Assembly (NCBI GenBank): GCA_050700255.1
Contig: JBOHGX010000268.1
Coordinates: 1 to 7,608 of the forward strand
DNA from: GCA-003244245 sp050700255
Lineage (GTDB): Bacteria; Actinomycetota; Actinomycetes; Mycobacteriales; Pseudonocardiaceae
Reading direction: 5' to 3'
Length of the DNA: 7,608 nucleotides
The position numbers and the translations under genes were made by a program. This document shows positions 1-6,325 of this stretch, piece after piece. Numbering within the stretch: the stretch's first letter is position 1; each line of letters opens with the position of its first letter. The notes beneath the pieces are model-generated. The model had not been told where the DNA came from. It did no database searches and saw only the letters and a program-made list of their open reading frames with translations.

Positions 1-28
1 GCACCGGAAGATCAAACCGCACACCAGC

Positions 29-45
29 CGATCACAGCGTGATCG
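29..45. repeat. Perfect 7-bp inverted repeat
   Basis: The arms CGATCAC (29-35) and GTGATCG (39-45) are perfect reverse complements around a 3-base loop. No T-run follows on either strand, so a classical intrinsic terminator is not supported. It lies just beyond the end of the small remnant at 72-218. It could be a protein-binding dyad or chance. Confidence 0.35.
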
Positions 46-71
46 ACACGCACATGTCGCCGACCGCCGCA

Positions 72-218
72 TCAACACGCCGACGGCAGCGCGTCAGACC
101 AGGTCAGTCCACGGGCTGAATGATTACAACCATTGAGGTAGATCCGGTCGAAGCACTCAAGATCCAGACCGACATGCCCATCAAGGACGTCATTCACGGT
201 CACGACACGGGTCGCCAT
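72..218 (-). pseudogene. N-terminal remnant of a conserved protein with an LECxDRIYLNG signature
   Basis: An ATG at 218 opens a 48-codon frame ending in TGA at 72-74. The first 30 or so residues look like a genuine N-terminus: a hydrophobic start, then VNDVLDGHVGLDLECFDRIY and LNG. I remember this DRIYLNG pattern, usually followed by Y-V-P, at the start of a widespread and often multicopy family of much longer bacterial proteins. I cannot name the family or its function. After the LNG motif, at about position 128, the frame no longer resembles that family, so the gene seems cut by a rearrangement junction or frameshift there. No strong ribosome binding site is visible upstream. The family match rests on memory. 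Confidence 0.45.
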
Positions 219-298
219 CGCACACCCCAGGGCACTGGCAGCTCAACCCCGCCACCCTGCCCTCACCCAGCCGCCACGTCACCCACCAACCCAGCCAC

Positions 299-318
299 CG
301 CCTCGGCGGTCCGAGGCG
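299..318. repeat. Strong GC-rich hairpin, 8-bp stem with 4-base loop
   Basis: CGCCTCGG (299-306) and CCGAGGCG (311-318) are perfect reverse complements with the loop CGGT. The hairpin lies about 180 bases beyond the stop of the minus-strand methyltransferase gene. It could therefore act as a transcription terminator of the kind without a U-tract often proposed for actinobacteria. No T-run follows it in either direction, so the terminator role is inference only. Confidence 0.4.
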
Positions 319-394
319 AAGCGTCTTTAGAGAGTAGCGGTGACCCTGCACGGTGCCGATCTTTTTTACGAGATCGCGCGGCTGTTCGATCGAC

Positions 395-433
395 TGGTGA
401 ATTTCGCTGGCAAAGCTACGTTAGCTTTCACCA
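395..433. repeat. Two nested inverted repeats downstream of the methyltransferase gene
   Basis: The outer arms are TGGTGAA (395-401) and TTCACCA (427-433). The inner arms are AAAGCTA (412-418) and TAGCTTT (422-428), with a 3-base CGT loop. The inner and outer 3' arms share two bases, so both cannot form completely at once. The block is less GC-rich than its surroundings and lies about 65 bases past the methyltransferase stop. It might be a 3' RNA structure or a binding site; no function is shown. Confidence 0.35.
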
Positions 434-497
434 ATCACGGCCGCTCGTTGGCCTGCACGTTCACGCGCCGTGGCGGCGAGTCGTTCAGGCTGCCGAA

Positions 498-1820
498 TCA
501 TCCATACCCGAGCACCGATGCCTCGAGCGGACGTGGTGGCACCGGTCGCATCGCGACGTGGCCGACGGCGTTTCGCCAGGCATCTCGGCCGGCGTGGCAC
601 AGCACGCTGACCGCGTCGTCGACAAAGCCCTCGCGGTCGAGCTGCTCGACCAACGCAGCGCTGATCGCATCGAGATCAGGCCGGAACGGGTCCACGTTCG
701 CGCTGTCCAGGTAGCCGTCAGCCCCGCGACGCATACCGGTCTGTGCAAGCAGCCCGTCGAGCCGTTCATCGAATCGGCGCTGGAAGCCCTCATCGCTGCG
801 GATGATTCCCACTGCCTCGGCTCTGCACAGGTTCTCGAGATAATCGTCGTGCAATGCATACCATGCGGTCAACGCGGTCGGACGCACGTTGTCAAGGCTG
901 AAGGCGAACTCCCGGGGCACGAGCTTGCCATCCTGCTCCTGGTAGACGGTGTAGCGCGAAATGGTTGAGCGCACCCAGTTCATCCCACAGATGAGCAAAC
1001 CTCCGGGCCGCAGTACCCCGCTAGCCCACTGCAGCGTGCGCTCACGAAATCCCTGGTCAAAGAACATGAGCACGTTCATGCACCGGATCACGTCAACACC
1101 GCCCTCGATTTCGAACGAGCCGATCTCGCCTGGGATCAGCATCAAGTTGTCGCTCTCGTAGCGGCGGAGTGGGTTGCGCACCAATCGCACCCCGTCTTGC
1201 TCTACTTCAGCCAGCTCGCCGGTGTCGTTGTCGGCCAGTAGCGGCAGCAGGCGATGCAGCAGACGGTGGTAGCGTGCTTGCATCGCGGCGGGGTCTGGGT
1301 CTGAATCCAGGAGGCGGGTTTGGTAGTAGCTCAGGTGTTCCTCGTCGCTGAAGCAGGCGTAGTCTCCTTGGTTTTCATAGAGTAGGTATCGTGGATCTAA
1401 TAAGGGGTCGACACCGATGACCCGCCATCCAATGAGCGCGGCTGCGCTGTCGACGACCGTGGAGGGCGGGAAGCCACAGCCAAGCTCAATAAGCACCGGC
1501 TCGCTCGTGGGTTGATGCCACGGGTTGGTGGCAACGTAATCATCGAGCTTGCAATGCCGACCCACCATGGTGACTGGTGGTATTACGCCACCCCACGCAC
1601 TCGGCAACACCTTCGGCACCACGGACCCGAACGACCATGCGGTGAGAGCCGACAAGTCTGCGGGGTCGAATCGAGCAACCCGCATCAGCCGAAACGCGCG
1701 GTCGGCGACCGCTTGCGCGTCGGCACCGGCCTCGTTCAAAGGGTCGAGGGCGGCAACAGCTCCCGGTGATAGGCGGTTGTCGAAGTATGCGGCGTTCCAC
1801 CTATCCACGATGCTACCCAT
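498..1820 (-). CDS. SAM-dependent methyltransferase, class I, CheR-like core pattern
   Basis: The gene is an intact 440-residue frame from ATG at 1820, with GGAGG ten bases upstream. The core looks like a class I methyltransferase. Residues 109-119 (VLIELGCGFPP) form the glycine-rich SAM-binding loop. An acidic residue ends the next strand (VIGVDP, 134-139), where ribose hydroxyls are usually held. DVIRCMNVLMFF (243-254) and LRPGGLLICGM (270-280) fit motifs IV and V. The IRCMNVLMFFD stretch recalls the CRNVLIYFD pattern of CheR-type enzymes, but no chemotaxis genes are near. About 100 N-terminal and 150 C-terminal residues flank the core and suggest no known domain. There is no signal peptide or membrane segment, so it is probably cytoplasmic. 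The substrate is unknown. It appears to be a single-gene unit, since all that lies upstream is a broken acetyltransferase. Base composition is moderate (57% GC in the line 841-900). Confidence 0.85.
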   Translation of the reverse strand: MGSIVDRWNAAYFDNRLSPGAVAALDPLNEAGADAQAVADRAFRLMRVARFDPADLSALTAWSFGSVVPKVLPSAWGGVIPPVTMVGRHCKLDDYVATNPWHQPTSEPVLIELGCGFPPSTVVDSAAALIGWRVIGVDPLLDPRYLLYENQGDYACFSDEEHLSYYQTRLLDSDPDPAAMQARYHRLLHRLLPLLADNDTGELAEVEQDGVRLVRNPLRRYESDNLMLIPGEIGSFEIEGGVDVIRCMNVLMFFDQGFRERTLQWASGVLRPGGLLICGMNWVRSTISRYTVYQEQDGKLVPREFAFSLDNVRPTALTAWYALHDDYLENLCRAEAVGIIRSDEGFQRRFDERLDGLLAQTGMRRGADGYLDSANVDPFRPDLDAISAALVEQLDREGFVDDAVSVLCHAGRDAWRNAVGHVAMRPVPPRPLEASVLGYG

Positions 1821-1830
1821 GCGATCAACG

Positions 1831-1835
1831 CCTCC
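1831..1835 (-). promoter_or_regulatory. Ribosome binding site of the methyltransferase gene
   Basis: GGAGG on the minus strand lies 10 bases before the ATG at 1820. It supports that start over alternatives inside the gene. The adjacent ATG at 1837 is in another frame and has no comparable site. Confidence 0.6.
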
Positions 1836-1984
1836 ATCCCCTCAGCAGGCAAAATCAGACTAACCGAATCAGTGCAGCGAACACCGCTGAATACCAGGTG
1901 ATCACTCACGTCGGGCCCTTCCCTTACCCGGTGGCGCCGTGCGATTTCGACTCCGTTCAGGCTGTCAGGATCATCGTCGAGCCG

Positions 1985-2616
1985 TCAAGTGGCTACCGGC
2001 AGGCTGACGCCTGTTCGGGCTACACTATGCACGGCTAACCATGAACAACAGCTCAGTTTGGGGGCTGAGGACACGGTCGGGAGCTTCGGGCTGACACCCG
2101 AGCTCCGCACCACGTTACTGGCCGGCGGGCGGCTATCTTGCGTCAAGAGGCAAAGGGCTGTGGTCATGAGCAAATGTGGGCGGCCGACATAGAGTTCGAC
2201 GTCGCCTTGCCGGGTCCAGCAGAGTCGGGTGAAGAATCGCTCGTTGGCGACATGCACGTGCGTGAGCATCGACACACCACCTCGCTGGCCGGCGGCGGAT
2301 ACCGCGAAGCGCACCAGCGGAGCACCCAATCCGGCGGCGCGGAACTCCGGCAGCACGTCGAGCCGGTCACCCTGCCAGGCGCCCTCGGCCGGGTCGAGCG
2401 GGTAAAGCCGCACAGTTCGGCTGGAATCCCACAGCACCAACCCAACACGTGGAACACATCCTCGCGGGTATCGTAGGCGTCCACATCGGATTCGGCGAAC
2501 AGTTGCTGCTCACGGACGAATATCTGGTGCCGGATCCGGTGGTGGCTGGCCGGCTCATCCGATCCTGTCACCAGCCGGCAGGACAGCAAGCCAGCTGGCG
2601 GCCGGAGTCGCCTCAC
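1985..2616 (-). pseudogene. Frameshifted GNAT acetyltransferase, MSMEG_0567 N-terminal / Sll0786 type
   Basis: The start is a GTG at 2616 that overlaps the stop of the upstream remnant (GTGA), which indicates translational coupling. The first frame gives the GNAT N-terminal part: CRLV, HHRIRHQIFVREQQLF, SDVDAYD and VFHVLGW. At about 2418-2421 the frame breaks: a G seems lost from the expected GCCGGAACT. The second frame resumes with TVRLYPLD, WQGDRLDVLPEFRAAGLGAP and ELYVGRPH. The stretch LDVLPEFRAAGLGAPLV is the acetyl-CoA loop region. The usual LGW motif reads LCW, another sign of decay. The recognisable domain ends near 2160; a non-homologous tail runs to TGA at 1985-1987. Relatives occur in the Nit1C gene set with a nitrilase and a radical SAM protein, sometimes fused to an AIR synthase-like domain that I do not find here. 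The product is almost certainly non-functional. Confidence 0.75.
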
Positions 2617-2711
2617 GCGGCGCCCTCCGGGCGGCGATCGATCTGCAGCAGCGGCTGCACCGTGTTGAGCGCCGAGCAGGCCAGGCTGCCCGCACCGGCG
2701 ACCAGCCACAC
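2613..2711 (-). pseudogene. C-terminal remnant of the gene upstream of the GNAT gene, probably radical SAM (MSMEG_0568 type)
   Basis: About 32 residues remain (AGAGSLACSALNTVQPLLQ is the central part), ending in a TGA at 2613-2615 that overlaps the GTG start of the acetyltransferase. In Nit1C-type clusters the gene before this acetyltransferase usually encodes a radical SAM protein of the MSMEG_0568 family. I infer identity from gene order more than from sequence. No radical SAM CxxxCxxC motif is present because only the tail survives. Upstream of about 2711 the sequence changes to the fdrA remnant on the other strand, so this is a rearrangement junction. Confidence 0.45.
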
Positions 2712-3045
2712 TTGCCTCAACCTCGGCGAGGAGGAGTACACCAAGCGCCGGCCACACCCGATGATCGACCCACAGGCGCGCATTGAGCTGCTGCGCGAGC
2801 GGACGCCGCCCTGGACGTCCCGGTGATCATCCTGGACGTCGGGCTCGGCTACGGCGCGCACGATGACCCCGCCGCCGAGCTGGCGTCACTGGGCGCCGAG
2901 ATCACCGCAGATGGTGGGCCAGTGGTCGTCGTTTACGTGCTGGGCACCGGGGGTGACCCGCAGGGTTTCGACGCACAGTGCCGGGCCTTCGTCGGCGCCG
3001 GATGTGTGGTCACCGAGACCGCTGCCCGGGCCTTGCTGGCTTGGG
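2707..3045 (+). pseudogene. fdrA: 3' remnant of fdrA, frameshifted (oxamate carbamoyltransferase subunit / acyl-CoA synthetase-like)
   Basis: Two frames together give the C-terminal part of an FdrA-family protein. Frame one reads LNLGEEEYTKRRPHPMIDPQ then ARIELLRE, matching the family's RPHPMIDP motif, and ends in TGA at 2824-2826. A one-base shift at about 2800 leads to the second frame: PVIILDVGLGYGAHDDPAAE, then VVVVYVLGTGGDPQGFD and VVTETAARAL. LDVxLGYGAH and the GTxxDPQ motif are typical of the family. FdrA proteins are usually several hundred residues; only about 110 remain here. The E. coli homologue (AllF) is reported to act with YlbE (DUF1116) and YlbF in oxamate carbamoyltransferase. 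Both ends are cut, on the left against a radical SAM/GNAT remnant and on the right against a transposase fragment. The product is non-functional. Confidence 0.75.
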
Positions 3046-3355
3046 CTTGGGCCGCTCGACCCGCGAGACGATCAACGCATGCGCCAGGTCCCAATCTCGG
3101 CACGCCGGACCCAGGATCTGCGGGAACCCCAACTGCCGGGCCTGAGCGTGCACCAGGGCGACATGCCTGTGCGGGGCGCGACCGGGTTACCTGCAGTGCC
3201 GCCTTAGCATCCACCAGCGCCTTGCCTTCAGGACCGCCTCGATCGCGTCGACCGCCGCCACCGGAAGGACTGACAAGGTTCGCCAGAGTCTGCCTACCGA
3301 CCGTGCCGTCGGGCTTGCGGAACGACCGAGGCAACAGGTGCGACACAATACTCCC
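3043..3355 (-). mobile_element. N-terminal fragment of an IS1634-family (IS4 superfamily) transposase, multiply frameshifted
   Basis: Read on the minus strand, four consecutive frames join into one transposase N-terminus. The pieces are SIVSHLLPRSFRKPDGTVGR with QTLANL (from about 3352), LPVAAVDAIEAVLK, then KALVDAKAALQVTRSRP, then HVALVHAQARQLGFPQILGP and RDWDLAHALIVSRVERP (to about 3045). The TLANL, HGHVA-like and RDLAxALIVSRV elements in this order are typical of the family's N-terminal region. At least three indels separate the frames. The DDE catalytic domain is absent: the fragment stops where the fdrA remnant begins. Family length is about 450-600 residues, so roughly a fifth survives. 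I cannot identify a terminal inverted repeat in the 36 bases between it and the SGNH gene. It is inactive, but it points to IS activity at this junction. Confidence 0.7.
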
Positions 3356-3391
3356 GGGTTCATGCCCGGCCTGCGCTCGATGGTCCATCCG

Positions 3392-5374
3392 CTACGGGAT
3401 TTTGTTCGGTACCGGATCGTTGAACAGTCGCTGCAACGCCGCCAATTCCGAGCTGTATTCCTCATACCCGGAATTGAATCCGGATTGCACATAGTACATG
3501 GCGTGCTTTTCATGCACTTCACGTAGCCGAACCATCTTCTCTAGTAGCGAAACGGCGAATCCCTCGACCTCCACGTCTCGCTGAAATCTGGAGATGGCGA
3601 GACAGACGCAGAGCCCCTCGACCAACTTCTCCAGATCCCATGCTGGATAGAGCATACCGTACCGTGAATGCGCGCCGAACCGGAACGCTTCACGCAGGTA
3701 CCATTGCCTCACGGTCACAATGCGTGTCGCGCGTGTATCTTTGAACAACGCAGTGTTCTGGGAGAGTTGCAGGCGGACGTTCTCAAGAACGCGTCGGGAA
3801 TACACAGTGTCGATCCGCAGTCTACTGCTCGCGTCGGCCGGCAGTCCTGGCAACACCCGCTGCCGCTGGACCGTCGAACCGAGTTGCCAGCAAGCGGCAA
3901 CAGAATCCGGCACTCCGTCAATTCCCGACGACTCGGCCGCCGCCGCATAGTCGTGCAGGATCCGACAAAGGTAGTATTCCGAAAATCTCCCGATTTCCCA
4001 GCCGTATTCAGGCAACCATTGCTCGATGTCGTCGAGAGAGGTAATCACTGGATGCCCGGCCGCGTAGCGGAACGTGTTGAGGATGTTCGCCTGGAGATCC
4101 GTTTCCGGTACAGGCCACTCTGGAGTTCCGGTGAGGAAATCAGAAGGACCCAGTTCGCGGGTCCGGTCGAGCAGGGCGGCCGCCTCGCGCCGCAAGTCAC
4201 GCCGCGCCACGTCGAAATCAAGGGCGAAATGGTCCACCAGCGTCGGTGCCACGTCGAAATACGCGTCCGGGCTGGGATGGACGCACACATACGCGGCGTC
4301 GTATTCCCGCATTTCGATACCGTCGACCGAGGTCAGCCGTGTTACGATTGCGGCGGCGATGGTTCTGTGCGCCTCGACGGTCGGATGGCAGTAGTCGACG
4401 AAATCGGCGGGTGTCAGCAGCTCCGCCAAATCGATGACATCGATGTTCGCCTGCGATGACAGCGATGTTATCTGCTGCCGGTACTCGGTCTTCACGCGGT
4501 AGAGATTGCTGTCGCCTTCGACGGCACGCATCGCATACCGGCGCGCCTCCTCGTGTTGTCCACGACGGGCGAGAATACGGCTCAGATTGTAGGCGGCAAC
4601 CGAACCGGACGCGCCCGCCTCTGTACTTAGCCGCTTCAGGATGGCGATGGGTTCGTCCTCGATTTTCTGCTGGTCGAGGAGAACGGCGAGATTGTTCAGC
4701 GCCATGGCCGAGACGGGAACCTGCTGGACTGCTAGTTTCCGGTATCCGTCAACGGCCGCCGCGAGGTCTCCGCGCTCGTGCTTACGCATGGCTTCGATCA
4801 GCGCTTGAGCGGATGCCTCGCGTCCAGTCAACCTGTCCGCCAGGCACGCGTCGAGCCCGACGATCTTGTAGAAGGAGGCGTTGTTCCCCATCATGGCAGC
4901 TGGAAACCGTTCGTTCGCGATCGGATTGATCATGATTACACGCGTCCCGCGTCGCCGCGCTTCGCGCGCGATCGATTCGAGGTTCTTGTGGAAGTCGTGC
5001 GGTGTCGTTGCGATGGAGAGCTGCTCGTCCCTGTCGTCGAACACAATCTGGTCCTTCGGCTGAATGCGAACGACCAGCCGACGTCGACGCCGGTTCGGCA
5101 GCCATCTGCCGGTGTCGCGCCACGAGCTGTATGCGCCCTTGTACCGCGATCGAGACCCTTCGGTGTTGCCCAGATAGACGATGACGAAGTCCCAGCGACG
5201 GCGCGCCAGCACCCGTCGGTAGTATCGTGCCGCATCCGCACTCGTGAAAATCGGGACGGCGTGGTTCTCGATTCGGTGCTCTTCGCGCAGCAGCGTGTGC
5301 AGAAGAGATGGGTATACAGCCTGCGGAGCGCCAATACCCGCACTGCACGAGTCACCAAGGACGAGAACTCGCAC
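3392..5374 (-). CDS. SGNH/GDSL hydrolase-like protein with a helical (TPR-like) insertion and long C-terminal region
   Basis: This is an intact 660-residue frame from a GTG at 5374, with GGAGG six bases upstream. The N-terminus MRVLVLGDSCSAGIG carries the GDS nucleophile motif (Ser9). YLGN (67-70) fits the block III Asn. DYCH (327-330) with the following Pro matches the terminal DxxH, giving a Ser9/Asp327/His330 set. Between blocks III and V lies an insertion. Residues about 187-300 contain paired helices (ALIEAMRKHERGDLAAAVDG; ALNNLAVLLDQQ; AAYNLSRILARRGQHEEARR) that look like TPR units. Residues 350-660 match nothing I know. No signal peptide is seen, so the location is probably cytoplasmic. 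SGNH enzymes are esterases, lipases or carbohydrate deacylases; the substrate here is unknown. GC content is clearly lower than in the DUF1116 gene (48% in line 3481-3540 against 77% in line 6601-6660), suggesting separate origin. It lies between an IS fragment and a truncated oxidoreductase. Confidence 0.8.
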   Translation of the reverse strand: MRVLVLGDSCSAGIGAPQAVYPSLLHTLLREEHRIENHAVPIFTSADAARYYRRVLARRRWDFVIVYLGNTEGSRSRYKGAYSSWRDTGRWLPNRRRRRLVVRIQPKDQIVFDDRDEQLSIATTPHDFHKNLESIAREARRRGTRVIMINPIANERFPAAMMGNNASFYKIVGLDACLADRLTGREASAQALIEAMRKHERGDLAAAVDGYRKLAVQQVPVSAMALNNLAVLLDQQKIEDEPIAILKRLSTEAGASGSVAAYNLSRILARRGQHEEARRYAMRAVEGDSNLYRVKTEYRQQITSLSSQANIDVIDLAELLTPADFVDYCHPTVEAHRTIAAAIVTRLTSVDGIEMREYDAAYVCVHPSPDAYFDVAPTLVDHFALDFDVARRDLRREAAALLDRTRELGPSDFLTGTPEWPVPETDLQANILNTFRYAAGHPVITSLDDIEQWLPEYGWEIGRFSEYYLCRILHDYAAAAESSGIDGVPDSVAACWQLGSTVQRQRVLPGLPADASSRLRIDTVYSRRVLENVRLQLSQNTALFKDTRATRIVTVRQWYLREAFRFGAHSRYGMLYPAWDLEKLVEGLCVCLAISRFQRDVEVEGFAVSLLEKMVRLREVHEKHAMYYVQSGFNSGYEEYSSELAALQRLFNDPVPNKIP

Positions 5375-5380
5375 GGCAAA

Positions 5381-5385
5381 CCTCC
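5381..5385 (-). promoter_or_regulatory. Ribosome binding site of the SGNH gene
   Basis: GGAGG on the minus strand is followed by six bases and then the GTG at 5374. This fixes the unusual GTG start, which also places the GDS motif at the expected distance from the N-terminus. The site lies about ten bases after the last recognisable codon of the oxidoreductase remnant, so the SGNH gene begins almost exactly at the junction. Confidence 0.65.
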
Positions 5386-5394
5386 ACTACCACT

Positions 5395-5818
5395 CGTGAC
5401 CTTGCGGATGTTCTTGACGTAGTACAGGTCTTCGAGATCGCCGCCGGATACTCCAGGATCGGCGTAGTTGAAGCCGGTGGCTCGTACCAGGGTGTAGTGG
5501 CGCATCTCGCCTCACTGGTCACCGTGATCACTTTGAGCGCTAGGGTTCCTGCGGTGTTGTAGTGCAAGTGCACGTCGATGCCAGCGTCGAGGTAGGCCTG
5601 TTTGCCAGCAGGAACAGCCGTTCGAAGTCGGGGATCTCCTTGGCGTGCACGTAGGGATACCGCAGGGGCTATAGGCGACGTCCCCATACTCGGTGTAGAC
5701 GACGACCTCGGCTCCCGGATCTGCCGCCTCCACACACCGCCAGCAGTGCCCAGACCAGCGGCACCCGCCACCGATGATCACCGTGGCATCGATAACCCTT
5801 GCTTTCAGTGTTTACCAT
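5395..5818 (-). pseudogene. 5' remnant of a flavin-dependent pyridine nucleotide-disulfide oxidoreductase (CoA-disulfide reductase / NADH oxidase type)
   Basis: The likely start is ATG at 5818 with GGGGGAG (5824-5830) five bases upstream. Pieces in three frames align to the family's first third. They are VIDATVIIGGG (FAD-binding), ADPGAEVVVYTEYGDVAYSP then CGIP, VHAKEIPDFERLFLLAN, AYLDAGIDVH, KVITVTSE, and LVRATGFNYADPGVSGG with DLEDLYYVKNIRK. The Cys in SPCGIP sits where the single redox-active cysteine of CoA-disulfide reductases and NADH oxidases is found. Frame breaks occur near 5795, 5730-5763, 5655, 5600 and 5510. Those at 5655, 5600 and 5510 each look like loss of one base. The fragment stops just before the NAD-binding domain, where the SGNH gene begins. 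The full family protein is about 440-550 residues. A strong promoter still stands in front of it. The gene is dead beyond reasonable doubt unless the indels are sequencing errors. Confidence 0.8.
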
Positions 5819-5861
5819 TGCAGCTCCCCCAAACGGCTAAATTACACACAATAAGTGATGC

Positions 5862-5881
5862 GCATTTATTATACTAAACGC
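5862..5881. promoter_or_regulatory. Imperfect dyad overlapping the -10 element (possible operator)
   Basis: The stretch is symmetric about 5871/5872, with 8 of 10 position pairs complementary; TTTA (5865-5868) mirrors TAAA (5875-5878). It covers the -10 box of the minus-strand promoter and lies between the oxidoreductase remnant and the divergent XRE-type remnant. That is where a repressor site for such a pair would be expected. The role is inference. Confidence 0.35.
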
Positions 5882-5895
5882 AATGTGACTGTCAA
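5868..5895 (-). promoter_or_regulatory. Consensus sigma-70-type promoter reading toward the oxidoreductase remnant
   Basis: On the minus strand TTGACA (5895-5890) is separated by 16 bases from TATAAT (5873-5868); both hexamers match the bacterial consensus exactly. Transcription would start near 5861 and leave a leader of about 43 bases before the ATG at 5818. The surrounding bases, about 5838-5900, are strikingly AT-rich for this window. It would now drive the broken oxidoreductase and possibly the SGNH gene beyond it, since no terminator is seen between them. Confidence 0.7.
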
Positions 5896-5906
5896 GGAAA
5901 TCACCC

Positions 5907-6200
5907 ATGGCGAGGTCGGCGACCATAGGCGCGAGCGGTAGCCGTGTCCGAAAAGAGCTGCTGCCCGATGGCGCCGGTTCCGCCTCGGAGTAGGAACCGA
6001 TTGTCGGGGCCATCGCCCAAGGTGCGCGAGCTGCGGCAGCAGCTCGCGCACTCGCTACAACAGCTCGTCAGCGGGCCTGCGTGTCGGCCACTGCGAACAC
6101 AAGGTCGAACGCAGCGACATGGTACCGACGATCACCATGTCGCTGAAGCTGGCCGCCGGGCTGGGCCGTCCCCTTGGGTATTTCGTGGACGCCATGCCCG
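5907..6200 (+). pseudogene. Broken XRE-type helix-turn-helix regulator
   Basis: ATG at 5907 has AAGGA eight bases upstream and reads 28 codons to an in-frame TAG at 5991-5993. Beyond it, pieces in three frames join into an XRE-type DNA-binding domain: EPIVGAIA, then KVRELRQQ and SLQQL (frame of 6019), then RACVSATAN (frame of 6072), then KVERSDMVPTITMSLKLAAG and LGRPLGYFVD (frame of 6101). The pattern, an LSLQQLxxxxGVSxxxIxxVE helix-turn-helix followed by PTIxxLLKLAxALGRPxxYFV, is typical of this regulator family. A degenerate tail may run on to about 6310 but I cannot align it. It is divergent from the oxidoreductase remnant across 88 bases, so it was probably that gene's regulator. The identification rests on reassembling frames by eye. 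Confidence 0.6.
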
Positions 6201-6325
6201 GCCAGGGGCAGCCCGCTGGGCCGCATCCCGCACGGCTGCACCGAGATTGGGGTCCATCGTTACCGAGAAGCGATCCACCTACGAGCATTAGGATGGTATC
6301 GCACATTGCTGCATGCGCGGCGCTG

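Noticed and set aside
120..968. A 282-codon open frame on the plus strand, and a 124-codon frame at 340-714
   Set aside because: Most of each lies antisense to the well-supported methyltransferase gene, and the products are rich in Arg, Ser and His without motifs. The part from 340 to 497 looks slightly protein-like but has only a weak ribosome binding site and no match I recognise.
1736..1909. A possible 57-residue minus-strand gene from GTG at 1909 overlapping the methyltransferase start
   Set aside because: It overlaps the methyltransferase by about 85 bases, has no clear binding site, and matches nothing I know. It is in the same frame as the acetyltransferase tail after its TGA, so it may just be leftover open sequence.
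3668..5422. Several plus-strand frames inside the SGNH gene (263, 157 and 214 codons)
   Set aside because: They are shadows of the minus-strand gene, which has catalytic motifs and a binding site; the plus-strand products lack recognisable domains and are Arg-rich.
5842..5875. A plus-strand promoter for the XRE-type remnant (TTACAC with TATACT)
   Set aside because: The spacing of 22 bases is too long and the -35 match is poor. No better plus-strand pair is visible in this interval.
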